Assembly: GCA_017645945.1 (NCBI GenBank)
Contig: JAGCNL010000016.1
Span: 140,244 to 204,243, forward strand
Direction of reading: 5' to 3'
DNA: 64,000 bases
Source: Salinivirgaceae bacterium
GTDB taxonomy: Bacteria; Bacteroidota; Bacteroidia; Bacteroidales; SZUA-534
Of this stretch, positions 11,301-17,354 are shown one piece after another (the first letter of the stretch is position 1; each line of letters begins with the position of its first letter). The notes under the pieces were generated by a model. It ran no database searches. It was not told where the DNA came from and was given only the letters and a program-made list of their open reading frames with translations. A program made the position numbers and the translations under genes.

Positions 11301-12378
11301 GAGCGGTTTCAACACCGCGAATGTCACCAATATGCTCGATATGTTTGGTAATTGCGAATCGCTTACAACACTCGATTTGAGCAACTTCAACACAAGTAAT
11401 TGCAGTGATATTGCTGCCATGTTTGAGAATTGCGAATCACTCACAACGCTCGATTTGAGCAGTTTCAACACAAGCAAAGACCCCCAGATGACTTGTATGT
11501 TCCAAAACTGCCCAGAACTCACCACCATTTATGCGGCAAGCGGAGCCGATTGGTCGGGTGTTGGCAGTTCCAATAATATGTTCAACGGTTGCACCGCATT
11601 GGAAGGCGGCAACGGCACCAAATACAACAGTAGCTATATCGACGCCACCTACGCCCGCATCGATAAAGAGGGCCAGAAGGGCTACTTCACAGTCATTCCG
11701 TATTATGCCAAGGTTGGTGATGTTTTATACTACGATTATGCAACAACCATTGAGGCCATCACAAACGCCTCTGGCAGCACTAAAGTGGTTATTTACAAAG
11801 GAACAGCAGGGGAGTTAGGCAAAGTTGGAACATCTTCTCCCAGTGGAATCATTGGCGCCATCATGAGTAACAGCAATGCACAGTTCAGTTTTGTGGTACC
11901 TGAAGGAGCGAATATTGTTTTGTCAGGCGACGATTGTGAGAATATGTTCGCAGGCTTGAACAATCTCATATCTGCCGACTTGCGCGGGTTCAACACAAGT
12001 AGTGTTACCAATATGTCCGCCATGTTTTGGAATTGTCCTGAACTCATATCTCTGAATATTACCAATTTCATCACCAATAATGTTACGCGTATGGACAACA
12101 TGTTCGTGGCTTGCTATAAACTCACTACGATAGATGTCAGCAGCTTCAACACGGGTAAGGTTGAATATATGGATCGTATGTTCGCTGCTTGTACGGAACT
12201 CACAACCATTTACGCGGCAGCTGGAGCTAATTGGAAAACGAGTGTTTTAAAATCATCGGTAGAAATGTTCTTGAATAGCGAGAAATTGCCAAGCTACAGA
12301 GATGATTGTATCGATGCCACCTATGCCCGCATTAACGGTGGCGAAACTAATAGGGGGTATTTCACCGTTAAAAATTAG
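2302..12378 (+). CDS. Giant modular surface protein: TGFAVSGR repeats, InlB repeats, three FGE/C-type-lectin-fold domains, beta-helix, DUF285 repeats
   Basis: About 3358 residues. The start at 2302 is chosen for the signal peptide (MKSFLKKMVAAVSLVVAMV...EAQ); an in-frame ATG at 2236 would add 22 non-signal residues. Approximate domains: Bacteroidota N-terminal domain 25-150 (FAYQAVIRTAKGELVSNKEI); eight TGFAVSGR repeats 187-510; InlB/Listeria-Bacteroides repeats 700-1400; FGE-sulfatase fold domain 1 at 1520-1758; right-handed beta-helix 1763-2137 (GGGIYCSAG, GGGVYVDG); FGE 2 at 2207-2463; InlB repeat; FGE 3 at 2537-2810; InlB repeat; two blocks of DUF285/BspA-like repeats 2950-3130 and 3200-3320. 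Each FGE copy has CDHEVTQ, NGYRLPTEAEWEY, YDM(T/S)GN and GFR(I/V)VRT-type motifs. The catalytic Cys pair of true FGE is not kept, so they are probably binding modules. No T9SS sorting domain is visible at the end (GYFTVKN). The likely role is adhesion or ligand binding at the cell surface. Confidence 0.9.
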   Translation: MKSFLKKMVAAVSLVVAMVANVEAQNSFAYQAVIRTAKGELVSNKEIAMQFSLIYDGKVVYCETQKPTTNQYGNVQVEVGKGQKVSGSFADVPWSTMQVMMKIEADPNGGTNYIDLGTIQLQPAPYAMYAPAAGKVTTIQAGDPKSDSNALFEVKDKDGNVVFAVYPDGVRVFVDDSDSTITKAISTGFAVSGRKAAKNGEEANIFAVNAQGTQVFVNEEDTAGGKAMQTGFAVSGRKAAKDGSDLFTVGSTGTQVYIDEDATKAVRTGFAVSGRRGGAKDTDKYLEINTDGTHVYIDNEDDSTKAVRTGFAVSGRRGGAKDAAKYMEINADGTKVYVGADGKAMPTGFAVSGRRGGAKGKEIKLFEVNNFGTQIYIDAENDKAIKTGFAVSGRRGAAKDGNSDSNQDKYMVIDADGTVIYVDYEAAKAMQTGFAVSGRKAAKDGTPNTILKVDNAEGTHIYIEDVDGKVMPTGFAVSGRKAAKDGESDLMRITGDKTTITAKNLGMQDKESDKSMMSITSDSTKIFTDDLQLLNHNDSTLLTTNNGNVEVMNDLVVLGDVAQTVDADTVEDVLPIYMAVVERIDTIVCADTAPGLQAAKGYALLKIYGNGLFAQNQNIDAEGNNVILFDANGNPIQQHQAAAAAVILAKASTADAKLIVWPLKQVNNLKICFGLMAAGDTANRYVNVEAYVNASAPVECLVDVKAEVDSLGTVVVNGPKVYGEKVDLVPQPVEGYHFTKWTDGRQANPRTALILHDTAFASAIFKINTYNIIAKAKNGKVEISGPWNADTTFNHGSKITLKAIPFENHHFMGWSDGDTAKLRQFTIKSDTTFEAVFAIDSFNIKLQAKNGTVAGEGVYPYGTEIEISATADTAAGYHFVNWSDNIDDNPRKLIVTENLELTANFAINTYALTYKVDGEIFGDVETVEYGAPLTLRDSLVKEGYTFSGWSAIPETMPKNNVTVTGSWSINQYTITFKSDTNVVYTTVKQDYNTTFDMPKEEPVKTGYTFKGWSDTLTTIPAKDTTITAKWEINKYKVTFDTDGGTEIAAIEQDYNTAFDMLKNEPTKAGYSFKGWSDTLTTIPAMDITITAKWEIEKYKIEFDYNGGALAEGVTNQAEYTIESKDITLAEPSRIGYEFEGWEGTGLTGPTKNVIITKGSTGNRSYTAKWKIENYDISYILDNNASWASGCNPTVSYNYETETVTLPTSQNIACASHTFVGWVDAAGNAITGWNAHTRVGSLELTAQWTVNQYSVTFNANNASAAGSMNAESFTHGEQQALTANGFTLEGYTFKGWSEDATSTDATYTDAASITVDKPMVLYAVWEVNHHNLTWDANGGNALSGDYTNGPEVDYGTQITPPDAPTRAGYAFAGWATTANATTAETVATTMPDNDLTYYAVWFNAQLSSSTTTFWRGSTLSVDAAFKTNNGGAYSPDSEQLGWNLSLKSINGTATLAESTSANLTIPNGMNFTDGQQSILHAALNYNGTQIAEADFVLTADHLIQGMVAVKGATISGAIDDVESVVFVAGRDVTIPNLYVCDHEVTQAEYQAVMGINPSHFKDNPADGEVQENRPVEMVKWQDALAYCNTKSIIDHLTPCYSVNGDTSANALLSADNLTIVCDFNANGYRLPTEAEWEYIARGGNGLAGTQTTYSGSNTIGDVAWYEGNSDNKTHEVKKKAPNSLGIYDMTGNVAEWCWDLWHPESYSYGVRVLRGGEWGYSYNNDPIYVYYTVSTVAHSDGGAPGYVGSNDGFRIVRTVNDGPTTCIFVGENGDDTNTGSSVNSPLATISAAASKMNDVNNTNYTIYVNGTLTGSQTLSEEFNGKAKSITLGGLNTTDKLDGNNSGTVLTINTTVPVTVKNLTITGGNATNGGGIYCSAGSDVTLDNGAKVAGNIAQEKGGGVYVDGKVISNDTIRGKLTINKLADISDNNVVVVHSSGDDGGAGVYVNYGMMLLNGGEISNNYHGNDSGNSFNATTVNGRGGIRLQCAIFTMRDGKISGNKSGHMGGNIFSVASRIDICGGEISDGVIGYNNSSYDAVGSALLLDIKTVLNMSGGKIIGNKTWAGQNKIGRGAVVVCDSSIFNMSGGTISGNTIESGGNRYGSAVCVIDNGVFNISDSANIASNNDVHLNSDRIINITAPLDSALVATITPLTYATNQSVLSGDAALVASQRTKFAITPQINGTETIRWSISPDGKLLKADFVPVQGTYYDGSQRVDTSHIFIEGRRLAIQDLYACDHEVTQAEYEAVMGQGSNPSHFTTDPATDEVQSRRPVDNVNWYTAIAYCNKLSMAENLTPCYTIKGSTTPANWGSVPTENDPDWNAAECDFNANGYRLPTEAEWEYLARNGNLTGTQTAYSGSTSLDVVGWYSENSNSITHEVKQKEPNTLGLYDMSGNIWEWVWDWYSTSVDNNTAATGVLSGSKRAGRGGCWSLNSNFSQVAFLHGNVPEYINQDIGFRVVRTASNTDTCIITFNTNGGSAIAPMTVWNGYRLDVKPVKDALNFGGWYTDSELTKPFEGGSFVTSDTTLYAKWLSDFIEVPGTYFDGTETVATSVVFTAGSEFPIQNMLVCDHEVTQREWETVMGISQAEMDEMDKKDDEADNGVHGIGDNNPAYRVTWYAAIAYCNKRSLDEDLNPVYTVDGMSNENWGDLNYNDIPRNNDDDVWKAVTCDFTKNGYRLPTEAEWEYLARGGNLSNNEQTSYSGSDEIGDVAWYKGNSGDNGGDTNGKTHEVKTKAPNNLVLYDMSGNVWEWCWDSDLQSSTHERHTRGGSWDCWGDHQSTVHKWCNVNTRATDEPYELKHDLGLRVVRTVVSNETCQVTINNGTNPERYYVLKGYYITVPAIPTRAGYIFEGWYSDEECETPYNFKAAVTGDVTLYAKWKKIYAKVGGTFYSDLQSTISAISQVSEDVTIELYDAVKADELGKADEPNTIIYAVKHIQSQIGVTLVVPEGANIALDSDCSNMFSECSNLVSADLRGFNTSGVTNMSYMFYRCSALTMLDVSGFNTANVTNMLDMFGNCESLTTLDLSNFNTSNCSDIAAMFENCESLTTLDLSSFNTSKDPQMTCMFQNCPELTTIYAASGADWSGVGSSNNMFNGCTALEGGNGTKYNSSYIDATYARIDKEGQKGYFTVIPYYAKVGDVLYYDYATTIEAITNASGSTKVVIYKGTAGELGKVGTSSPSGIIGAIMSNSNAQFSFVVPEGANIVLSGDDCENMFAGLNNLISADLRGFNTSSVTNMSAMFWNCPELISLNITNFITNNVTRMDNMFVACYKLTTIDVSSFNTGKVEYMDRMFAACTELTTIYAAAGANWKTSVLKSSVEMFLNSEKLPSYRDDCIDATYARINGGETNRGYFTVKN
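2860..3830 (+). repeat. Eight in-frame TGFAVSGR coding repeats
   Basis: Units of roughly 38-46 codons inside the giant gene. Each opens with TGFAVSGR(K/R) followed by AAK or GGAK and closes with a short strand such as GTQVYIDED. The motif is conserved at protein level, while codon choice varies between copies, so the array is old rather than a fresh DNA duplication. Confidence 0.85.
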
Positions 12379-12412
12379 CGGATACTTTACTAACGGCAAC
12401 AACAATAAAAAC

Positions 12413-12457
12413 AGCACCATCCGAAAGGGCAAAACCTAAAGGGTGGTGCTTTTTTTT
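12413..12457 (+). terminator. Rho-independent terminator after the giant gene
   Basis: 10-bp stem with one wobble (AGCACCATCC at 12413-12422 with GGGTGGTGCT at 12441-12450), then seven T. Confidence 0.85.
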
Positions 12458-12476
12458 GTTGCAGGAGTGATAAAAA

Positions 12477-13493
12477 CTATTGCTTCAGCTGGCTGAACAC
12501 TTTCCTGCCTCTCAGGTAATAACTCGTAACAATGCTGCCGTTGTAGCACTCCTGGTGCTGGTCGGTCTTGCGGATGGCTTGCAGTTGGCGGCGTTTGGCC
12601 TTCATCTTGCCGCGATTCTGATAGAATGCGATATGAGCCCGCGGAACAGCCATCAGGAAACCGAATTTCAGGTGGGCGAGATACAATCCCATCGAAATGC
12701 CGTCAAGAATCATCCTCACGAACATTGTGCGGTGGAAACCCTTGTCGGGCAGGTTCTTATAGAGCAGAAAAAGATTGTTGCGGTAGTTCAAAAACAACTT
12801 TTTGGGATTGTTGTTGGGCAGAGTGCCGCCGCCAACGTGGTACACAACTGATTGAGGCACAATGGCAATGCGGTAACCCATGTTTTTCAGCCGCCAGCAG
12901 ATGTCAATCTCCTCCATGTGGGCAAAAAAATCGTCGTCAAGGCCGCCCGCTTCGGCGTAGAGCTTGCTGCGGATGAACAGGCATGCGCCCGAGGCCCAGA
13001 AGACATCGCGGATGTCGTCGTACTGGCCGTTGTCGCGCTCAATGGTGCCCAAAATGCGGCCGCGGCAGAACGGATAGCCATATTTGTCGATGAATCCGCC
13101 CGAGGCTCCGGCATACTCAAAATCAGTCCGTTGGTCGTAGGAGAGAAGTTTGGGTGCGCAGGCCGCCACATCGGGGTTGGCGTCCATATATTCGGCAAGC
13201 GGATTGAGCCAGCCCTTGGTAACCTCGATGTCGGAGTTCAGAAGCACAAAGTATTCAGCCTCAATCTGTTCGAGCGCTTTGTTGTAGCCGCCCGTAAAGC
13301 CGTAGTTCTTGTCGAATTGCAGCACTTTGACGGTCGGGAACTGTTTGTGAATCAGTTCAATGCTGTCGTCGGTCGAACCGTTGTCGGCAACCCATACGTC
13401 GGCACCGGCCGACAATGTAGTGACCGAAGGCAGGAATTTCTCGAGAAACGCCCGTCCGTTCCAATTCAAAATGACAACTGCAATTCTGCTCAT
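12477..13493 (-). CDS. Family 2 glycosyltransferase
   Basis: 338 residues. The start at 13493 (MSRIAVVILNWNG) is preferred over an upstream ATG at 13514 because a promoter -7 element at 13512-13519 would place the transcription start between them. It is a GT-A fold inverting glycosyltransferase of the rhamnosyltransferase-like GT2 type. Features: nucleotide-binding VVILNWNG at the N-terminus, DNGSTD near residue 40, the metal-binding LNSDIEV (SD in place of DxD), and the acceptor/catalytic region DDDFFAHMEEIDICWRL. It probably adds a sugar to a cell-surface polysaccharide or lipid-linked glycan at the inner face of the membrane. The C-terminal 80 residues are basic and amphipathic. It stands alone on its strand, so donor and acceptor cannot be inferred. 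Confidence 0.9.
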   Translation of the reverse strand: MSRIAVVILNWNGRAFLEKFLPSVTTLSAGADVWVADNGSTDDSIELIHKQFPTVKVLQFDKNYGFTGGYNKALEQIEAEYFVLLNSDIEVTKGWLNPLAEYMDANPDVAACAPKLLSYDQRTDFEYAGASGGFIDKYGYPFCRGRILGTIERDNGQYDDIRDVFWASGACLFIRSKLYAEAGGLDDDFFAHMEEIDICWRLKNMGYRIAIVPQSVVYHVGGGTLPNNNPKKLFLNYRNNLFLLYKNLPDKGFHRTMFVRMILDGISMGLYLAHLKFGFLMAVPRAHIAFYQNRGKMKAKRRQLQAIRKTDQHQECYNGSIVTSYYLRGRKVFSQLKQ

Positions 13494-13511
13494 CGGTGTT
13501 TTTTTGTGAGG

Positions 13512-13540
13512 CAAAGATAATTCTATTTAGAATATGGCAA
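13512..13540 (-). promoter_or_regulatory. Promoter of the glycosyltransferase gene
   Basis: Read on the minus strand: TTG (13540-13538), 18-base spacer, TATCTTTG (13519-13512), an exact TAnnTTTG. Initiation near 13505 supports the start codon at 13493. Confidence 0.65.
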
Positions 13541-13556
13541 TAGGTGTCGGGAGAGT

Positions 13557-13728
13557 GATAAATGATGAGTGATAAATGATTAATGATAAATGATAAATGG
13601 TAAATGAAAAAGGTAAGTAACTCATTATTAATCACTAAACACTAACCATTAAACATTAAACACTAAACACTAATCATTTGTCTAAATCCTAACTTCTGTA
13701 TTCTGAATTCTGAATTCTAAATTCTGTT
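13557..13728. repeat. Three adjoining heptanucleotide repeat tracts (period 7)
   Basis: Tract 1 (13557-13605) is seven units of GATAAAT and variants (GATGAGT, GATTAAT, GGTAAAT). Tract 2 (13633-13674) is six units of CACTAAA/CATTAAA. Tract 3 (13694-13728) is five units of TTCTGAA and variants. All keep a strict 7-base register, while the unit changes from tract to tract. They fill the gap between the divergent glycosyltransferase and POT genes. Confidence 0.9.
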
Positions 13729-13735
13729 ATATTTG
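13728..13735 (+). promoter_or_regulatory. -7 promoter element (TATATTTG) of the POT transporter
   Basis: Exact TAnnTTTG, 26 bases before the ATG at 13762, directly abutting the last heptad of the repeat tract. A -33 region would lie inside the heptads. Confidence 0.65.
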
Positions 13736-13761
13736 CCCGAAATCGATAATCGCTAAAAAAA

Positions 13762-15318
13762 ATGTTCAAAAATCATCCTAAAGGGCTTTTGGCGGCAGCC
13801 TTGAGTAATATGGGCGAGCGTTTTGGCTACTATATTATGAATGCCGTTCTGGTGCTGTTCCTGTGTTCAAAATTCGGTTTGCCCGAAGAGAAGGCAACAG
13901 CCATATATTCAGTGTTTTACATGGGAATTTACATTTTGAGCCTGGTTGGTGGCATCATTGCCGACCGCACTCAAAACTACAAAGCCACAATACAGTCGGG
14001 CTTGATAGTGATGGCTGCTGGCTATGTCATTCTGTCGATACCCATTCTGGCAACATCTGGCAACATCGGCTGGCTTTTACCGCTCACATGCGTGGCTCTT
14101 TTCCTGATTGCTTTCGGCAACGGCTTGTTCAAGGGCAACCTGCAGGCCATTGTAGGGCAGATGTACGATAATTTTGAGGCCGAAGCCGCCAAGCAGGGCG
14201 AGGAAGCGCTTGCCGCTGCCAAAACCCGCCGCGACCCGGGCTTCCAGATTTTCTATATGTTCATCAATGTTGGTGGCCTGATTGCGCCGTTTGTTGCTCC
14301 TGTTTTGCGCAGCTGGTGGCTCAACCACAACGGTCTTGCCTACAATGCCGACCTTCCGGCTCTCTGCCATCATTACATAGAGGCTGGTGCGGCTATGGCT
14401 CCCGATGCCATTGCCAAGATGAACGACCTTATCGCACTTGTAACCGTCACAGTGCCAGCTAATTTGACTGATTTCTGCCAAAACTATCTGGCGGTATTCA
14501 ATACAGGCGTTCACTATTCGTTCCTGGCATCAGTGGCTGCCATGCTGATATCACTTGGCATCTTCCTTGCCACTAAAAAAGAGTTGCCGACGCCTGCCCG
14601 CAAGACAGCGCAGCAAAGTTCCGATTACACTGCCGAGGAGCGTGCCGCAATGGCAACCGAAATCCGTCAGCGCATCTATGCTCTGTTTGCAGTGCTGGTG
14701 ATTGCGGTGTTCTTCTGGTGGTCGTTCCATCAGAACGGCACTTCGATGTCGCTTTTTGCCCGCGATTTTGTCATCACATCGGCCATACCGCCTGAGATTT
14801 GGCAGGCAGTCAATCCGTTCTTCGTGATTGTGCTCACCTTCCCAATGATGTGGCTTTTCGGCACGCAGTGGGGCCGCCGCTTCTCAACTCCTAAGAAGAT
14901 TGCCATCGGCATGGGAATTGCGGGAATAGCCTATCTGTTTATGAGCGTGTTCTGTTTCCAGCACGGCTATCCGTCGGCAACTGAGTTCCGCGCTCTCGAC
15001 GCTTCAACCGCCGAAAGTCTGAAATCAGGTCCGATGGTTCTAATCATCTACTATTTCTTCATGACTGTGGCAGAGCTGTTTATCAGTCCGTTAGGCTTGA
15101 GTTTCGTGTCGAAGGTGGCACCTAAAAACCTGCTTGGCCTTTGTCAGGGATTGTGGCTTGGCGCGACAGCTGTCGGCAACGGCTTCCTGTGGATTGGCCC
15201 GCTGATGTACAATAAGATAGACATCTGGCAATGCTGGGCTGTATTCTTCGCCGTCTGCTTCATATCGATGGCCGTGATGCTTGGCATGGTTAAGTGGCTT
15301 GAGAGGGTGACAAAGTAG
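13762..15318 (+). CDS. POT/PTR2-family proton-coupled peptide transporter
   Basis: 518 residues with about 12-14 membrane segments; an inner-membrane MFS protein importing di- and tripeptides with protons. Family signs: opening MFKNHPKGLL, GERFGYY in helix 1, and GNGLFKGNLQAIVGQMYD in the helix 4-5 region, matching the POT signature. A large insertion holds the soluble loop AAKQGEEALAAAKTRRD. One oddity: the ExxER motif of helix 1 reads NMGER, so the first Glu is Asn. This may be normal for this Bacteroidota subgroup, but it affects a residue used in proton coupling elsewhere. It is transcribed alone from the TATATTTG promoter at 13728. Confidence 0.92.
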   Translation: MFKNHPKGLLAAALSNMGERFGYYIMNAVLVLFLCSKFGLPEEKATAIYSVFYMGIYILSLVGGIIADRTQNYKATIQSGLIVMAAGYVILSIPILATSGNIGWLLPLTCVALFLIAFGNGLFKGNLQAIVGQMYDNFEAEAAKQGEEALAAAKTRRDPGFQIFYMFINVGGLIAPFVAPVLRSWWLNHNGLAYNADLPALCHHYIEAGAAMAPDAIAKMNDLIALVTVTVPANLTDFCQNYLAVFNTGVHYSFLASVAAMLISLGIFLATKKELPTPARKTAQQSSDYTAEERAAMATEIRQRIYALFAVLVIAVFFWWSFHQNGTSMSLFARDFVITSAIPPEIWQAVNPFFVIVLTFPMMWLFGTQWGRRFSTPKKIAIGMGIAGIAYLFMSVFCFQHGYPSATEFRALDASTAESLKSGPMVLIIYYFFMTVAELFISPLGLSFVSKVAPKNLLGLCQGLWLGATAVGNGFLWIGPLMYNKIDIWQCWAVFFAVCFISMAVMLGMVKWLERVTK

Positions 15319-15375
15319 GTGCTTTGCATTTTATGCAACAAAATTGCAACAAAAGGAATCTTTTTGTTGTTTGTA

Positions 15376-15400
15376 AATAAAAGTTAACCACACTTTTATT
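15376..15400. promoter_or_regulatory. Perfect inverted repeat, candidate operator of the NUDIX regulator
   Basis: AATAAAAGT (15376-15384), 7-base spacer, ACTTTTATT (15392-15400). A third direct half-site, ATAAAAGT, lies at 15420-15427 against the start codon. The dyad ends on the first base of the -7 element at 15400, so a bound protein would block transcription. Confidence 0.6.
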
Positions 15401-15407
15401 ATCTTTG
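15400..15407 (+). promoter_or_regulatory. -7 promoter element (TATCTTTG) of the regulator-galK unit
   Basis: Exact TAnnTTTG, 21 bases before the ATG at 15429. Confidence 0.65.
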
Positions 15408-15428
15408 TAAATCCAAAAGATAAAAGTA

Positions 15429-16076
15429 ATGGTTTTTGAATCGTATATCAATCAAGAAAAGCACTTGGTATCAATCGATTGCGCCATATTCGGCTATCAC
15501 GAGGGCGAGTTGAAACTGCTTCTTTTCCAACGCGAGAAGGAGCCTGAAAAGGGCAATTGGTCGCTGATTGGCGGATGGGTGAATGCCGACGAGTCAGCTG
15601 AAGACGCAGCCACACGTGTTTTGCAGCACATCACTGGCCTGCACGACATCTATCTGCAGCAGGTATCCACCTTCTCAAAACCCGAACGCGACCCCGGCGG
15701 ACGTGTAATCAGCATTGTTTTTTACGCGCTGGTTTTCATCAATGAGGAGAGGATGAAACTCTCGTCGGAGTTTGGAGCACGGTGGTGGCCGGTGAAGTCG
15801 CTGCCCACGCTGATTTTCGACCACGGACAGATGTTTGAGGCTGCTTTCGAGAAGTTGCGTACCGATGCCAATCATAATCTGGTTGGGCGTGGACTGCTGC
15901 CCGAAAAATTCACCATTCTGCAACTGCGGAACATCTATAACTCAATATTTTTCAAGGATTTCGACCCAGGAAATTTCCGCCGCAAAGTGATGGCCTTCGA
16001 TGCGCTCGAAAAACTCACAGAGAAAGACACAAAGGTGTCGCGGAAAGGCGCATACTATTACAAGTTTAAAGATTAA
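15429..16076 (+). CDS. NUDIX-domain transcriptional regulator (NrtR/AraR-like)
   Basis: 215 residues. The N-terminal two thirds is a NUDIX fold (SIDCAIFGYHEGELKLLLFQR, GNWSLIGGWV), but the NUDIX box is altered (DESAEDAATRVLQHITGL lacks the REUxEE metal ligands), as in regulators that bind rather than hydrolyse a ligand. The C-terminal 70 residues (FTILQLRNIYNSIF, DPGNFRRKVMAF, SRKGAYYYKF) match the winged-helix region of the NrtR family. In gut Bacteroides the AraR members sense L-arabinose and control arabinose genes. Here it sits 6 bases ahead of galK and near xylan enzymes, so a pentose or galactose ligand is likely; this is inference. It probably represses its own promoter through the inverted repeat at 15376-15400. 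Confidence 0.85.
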   Translation: MVFESYINQEKHLVSIDCAIFGYHEGELKLLLFQREKEPEKGNWSLIGGWVNADESAEDAATRVLQHITGLHDIYLQQVSTFSKPERDPGGRVISIVFYALVFINEERMKLSSEFGARWWPVKSLPTLIFDHGQMFEAAFEKLRTDANHNLVGRGLLPEKFTILQLRNIYNSIFFKDFDPGNFRRKVMAFDALEKLTEKDTKVSRKGAYYYKFKD

Positions 16077-16082
16077 GATACT

Positions 16083-17234
16083 GTGGAACAGCAGATTAAG
16101 AATAAATTTTGCGAGGTTTTCGGTGCTGAGCCGGTGATGTATTGTGCGCCAGGACGGGTGAACCTGATTGGCGAGCACACTGATTATAATGAGGGTTTTG
16201 TGCTTCCGGCAGCTGTCGACAAGCAGATTGTCTTTGCCGTGAAGCCGAACAGCGTTGGCCGCTTCCGTTTCTTTGCTTTCGATTTGAACGAACAGTTTGA
16301 AACTGAGCAGGATAATATCAGAAAAAGTGATACTGCCTGGGCCAATTATCTTTTGGGTGTTGTGGCTCAGTTTGCCAAAGCGGGCAAGCGCGTTCAGGCC
16401 TTCGACTGCGTTTTCGGCGGCAATGTGCCATTGGGCGCGGGAATGTCGTCGTCAGCGGCAATCGAGGTTGGAATGGCCTTTGCCATCAACGATTTGTTTG
16501 GTTTGGGTTGCTCGCGGCTCGAGATGACCAAGTTTGCGCAAATGGCTGAGCATGAGTATGCCGGCGTCAACTGCGGCATTATGGATCAGTTTGCATCGAT
16601 GCACGGAAAGGCTGGCCACGTGGTTCGTTTGGATTGCCGAAGCCTTGATTTTCAGTATTTTCCGCTCGATACGACCAATCACTTGTTGGTGCTTGTCAAC
16701 ACAGGCGTGAAGCACGAGTTGGCGTCGTCGGAGTACAACAAACGGCGCGCGGAGTGCGAGGCAGGAGTGAGGATTCTGCAAAAATACTACAGCGGTGTGC
16801 GCTCGTTGCGTGATGCCACAATGGAGATGTTAGACGCTCATTGTCAGGAGTTTGGCGATGTTGTTTATCGCCGATGCTCATATATTGTTGAGGAAAACGC
16901 CCGCCTGATTGCAGGCTGCAAAGCATTGGCCGACAACGATTTTGCGGCGTTTGGGCAGTTTATGTACGGCTCGCACGAAGGGTTGAGCCACAAGTACGAA
17001 GTTAGTTGCAAGGAGTTGGACCAGTTGGTTGAGATTGCTAGGAAGGTGCCTGGTGTTTTGGGCTCACGAATGATGGGCGGCGGCTTTGGCGGTTGCACAA
17101 TCTCACTTGTTGAGAAAACTAAAGTTGCTGATTTTGAACGCGCTATAAAAGCTGGTTACAAAACACTCGACGGCTATGAGCCTGTGATTTACGAGGTTGT
17201 GATTGGCGAGGGAGCGAGGAGAATTGAAAGTTGA
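16083..17234 (+). CDS. galK: Galactokinase (GTG start)
   Basis: 383 residues; a GHMP kinase that phosphorylates alpha-D-galactose to galactose-1-phosphate, the first Leloir step, in the cytoplasm. Motifs: galactokinase signature GRVNLIGEHTDYNEGFVLP near residue 22, ATP-binding GNVPLGAGMSSSAA near 113, catalytic-region GVNCGIMDQFASMHG near 160, and C-terminal GSRMMGGGFGGCTISLV. The start is GTG at 16083, 6 bases after the regulator stop, so the two are surely co-transcribed and probably translationally coupled. galE follows after 120 bases of heptad repeats; no galT is visible in the window. Confidence 0.96.
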   Translation: MEQQIKNKFCEVFGAEPVMYCAPGRVNLIGEHTDYNEGFVLPAAVDKQIVFAVKPNSVGRFRFFAFDLNEQFETEQDNIRKSDTAWANYLLGVVAQFAKAGKRVQAFDCVFGGNVPLGAGMSSSAAIEVGMAFAINDLFGLGCSRLEMTKFAQMAEHEYAGVNCGIMDQFASMHGKAGHVVRLDCRSLDFQYFPLDTTNHLLVLVNTGVKHELASSEYNKRRAECEAGVRILQKYYSGVRSLRDATMEMLDAHCQEFGDVVYRRCSYIVEENARLIAGCKALADNDFAAFGQFMYGSHEGLSHKYEVSCKELDQLVEIARKVPGVLGSRMMGGGFGGCTISLVEKTKVADFERAIKAGYKTLDGYEPVIYEVVIGEGARRIES

Positions 17235-17347
17235 AAATTGATAATTGAAAATTGAAAATCAGCACTTTTGCCTTAAAACTAAACCTCTAAACTACTTAAC
17301 CTCAAAACTTTAAACTTAAAACTTCTAAACTTAGAACTTAAATCACT
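17223..17347. repeat. Heptanucleotide repeat tracts between galK and galE
   Basis: ATTGAAA, GTTGAAA, ATTGATA, ATTGAAA, ATTGAAA (17223-17257; the first units overlap the galK 3' end), then a second, more degenerate set built on CTTAAAA/CTTTAAA/ACTTAAC to about 17345. Period 7 holds through most of the tract. Confidence 0.8.
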
Positions 17348-17354
17348 CAAAAAT

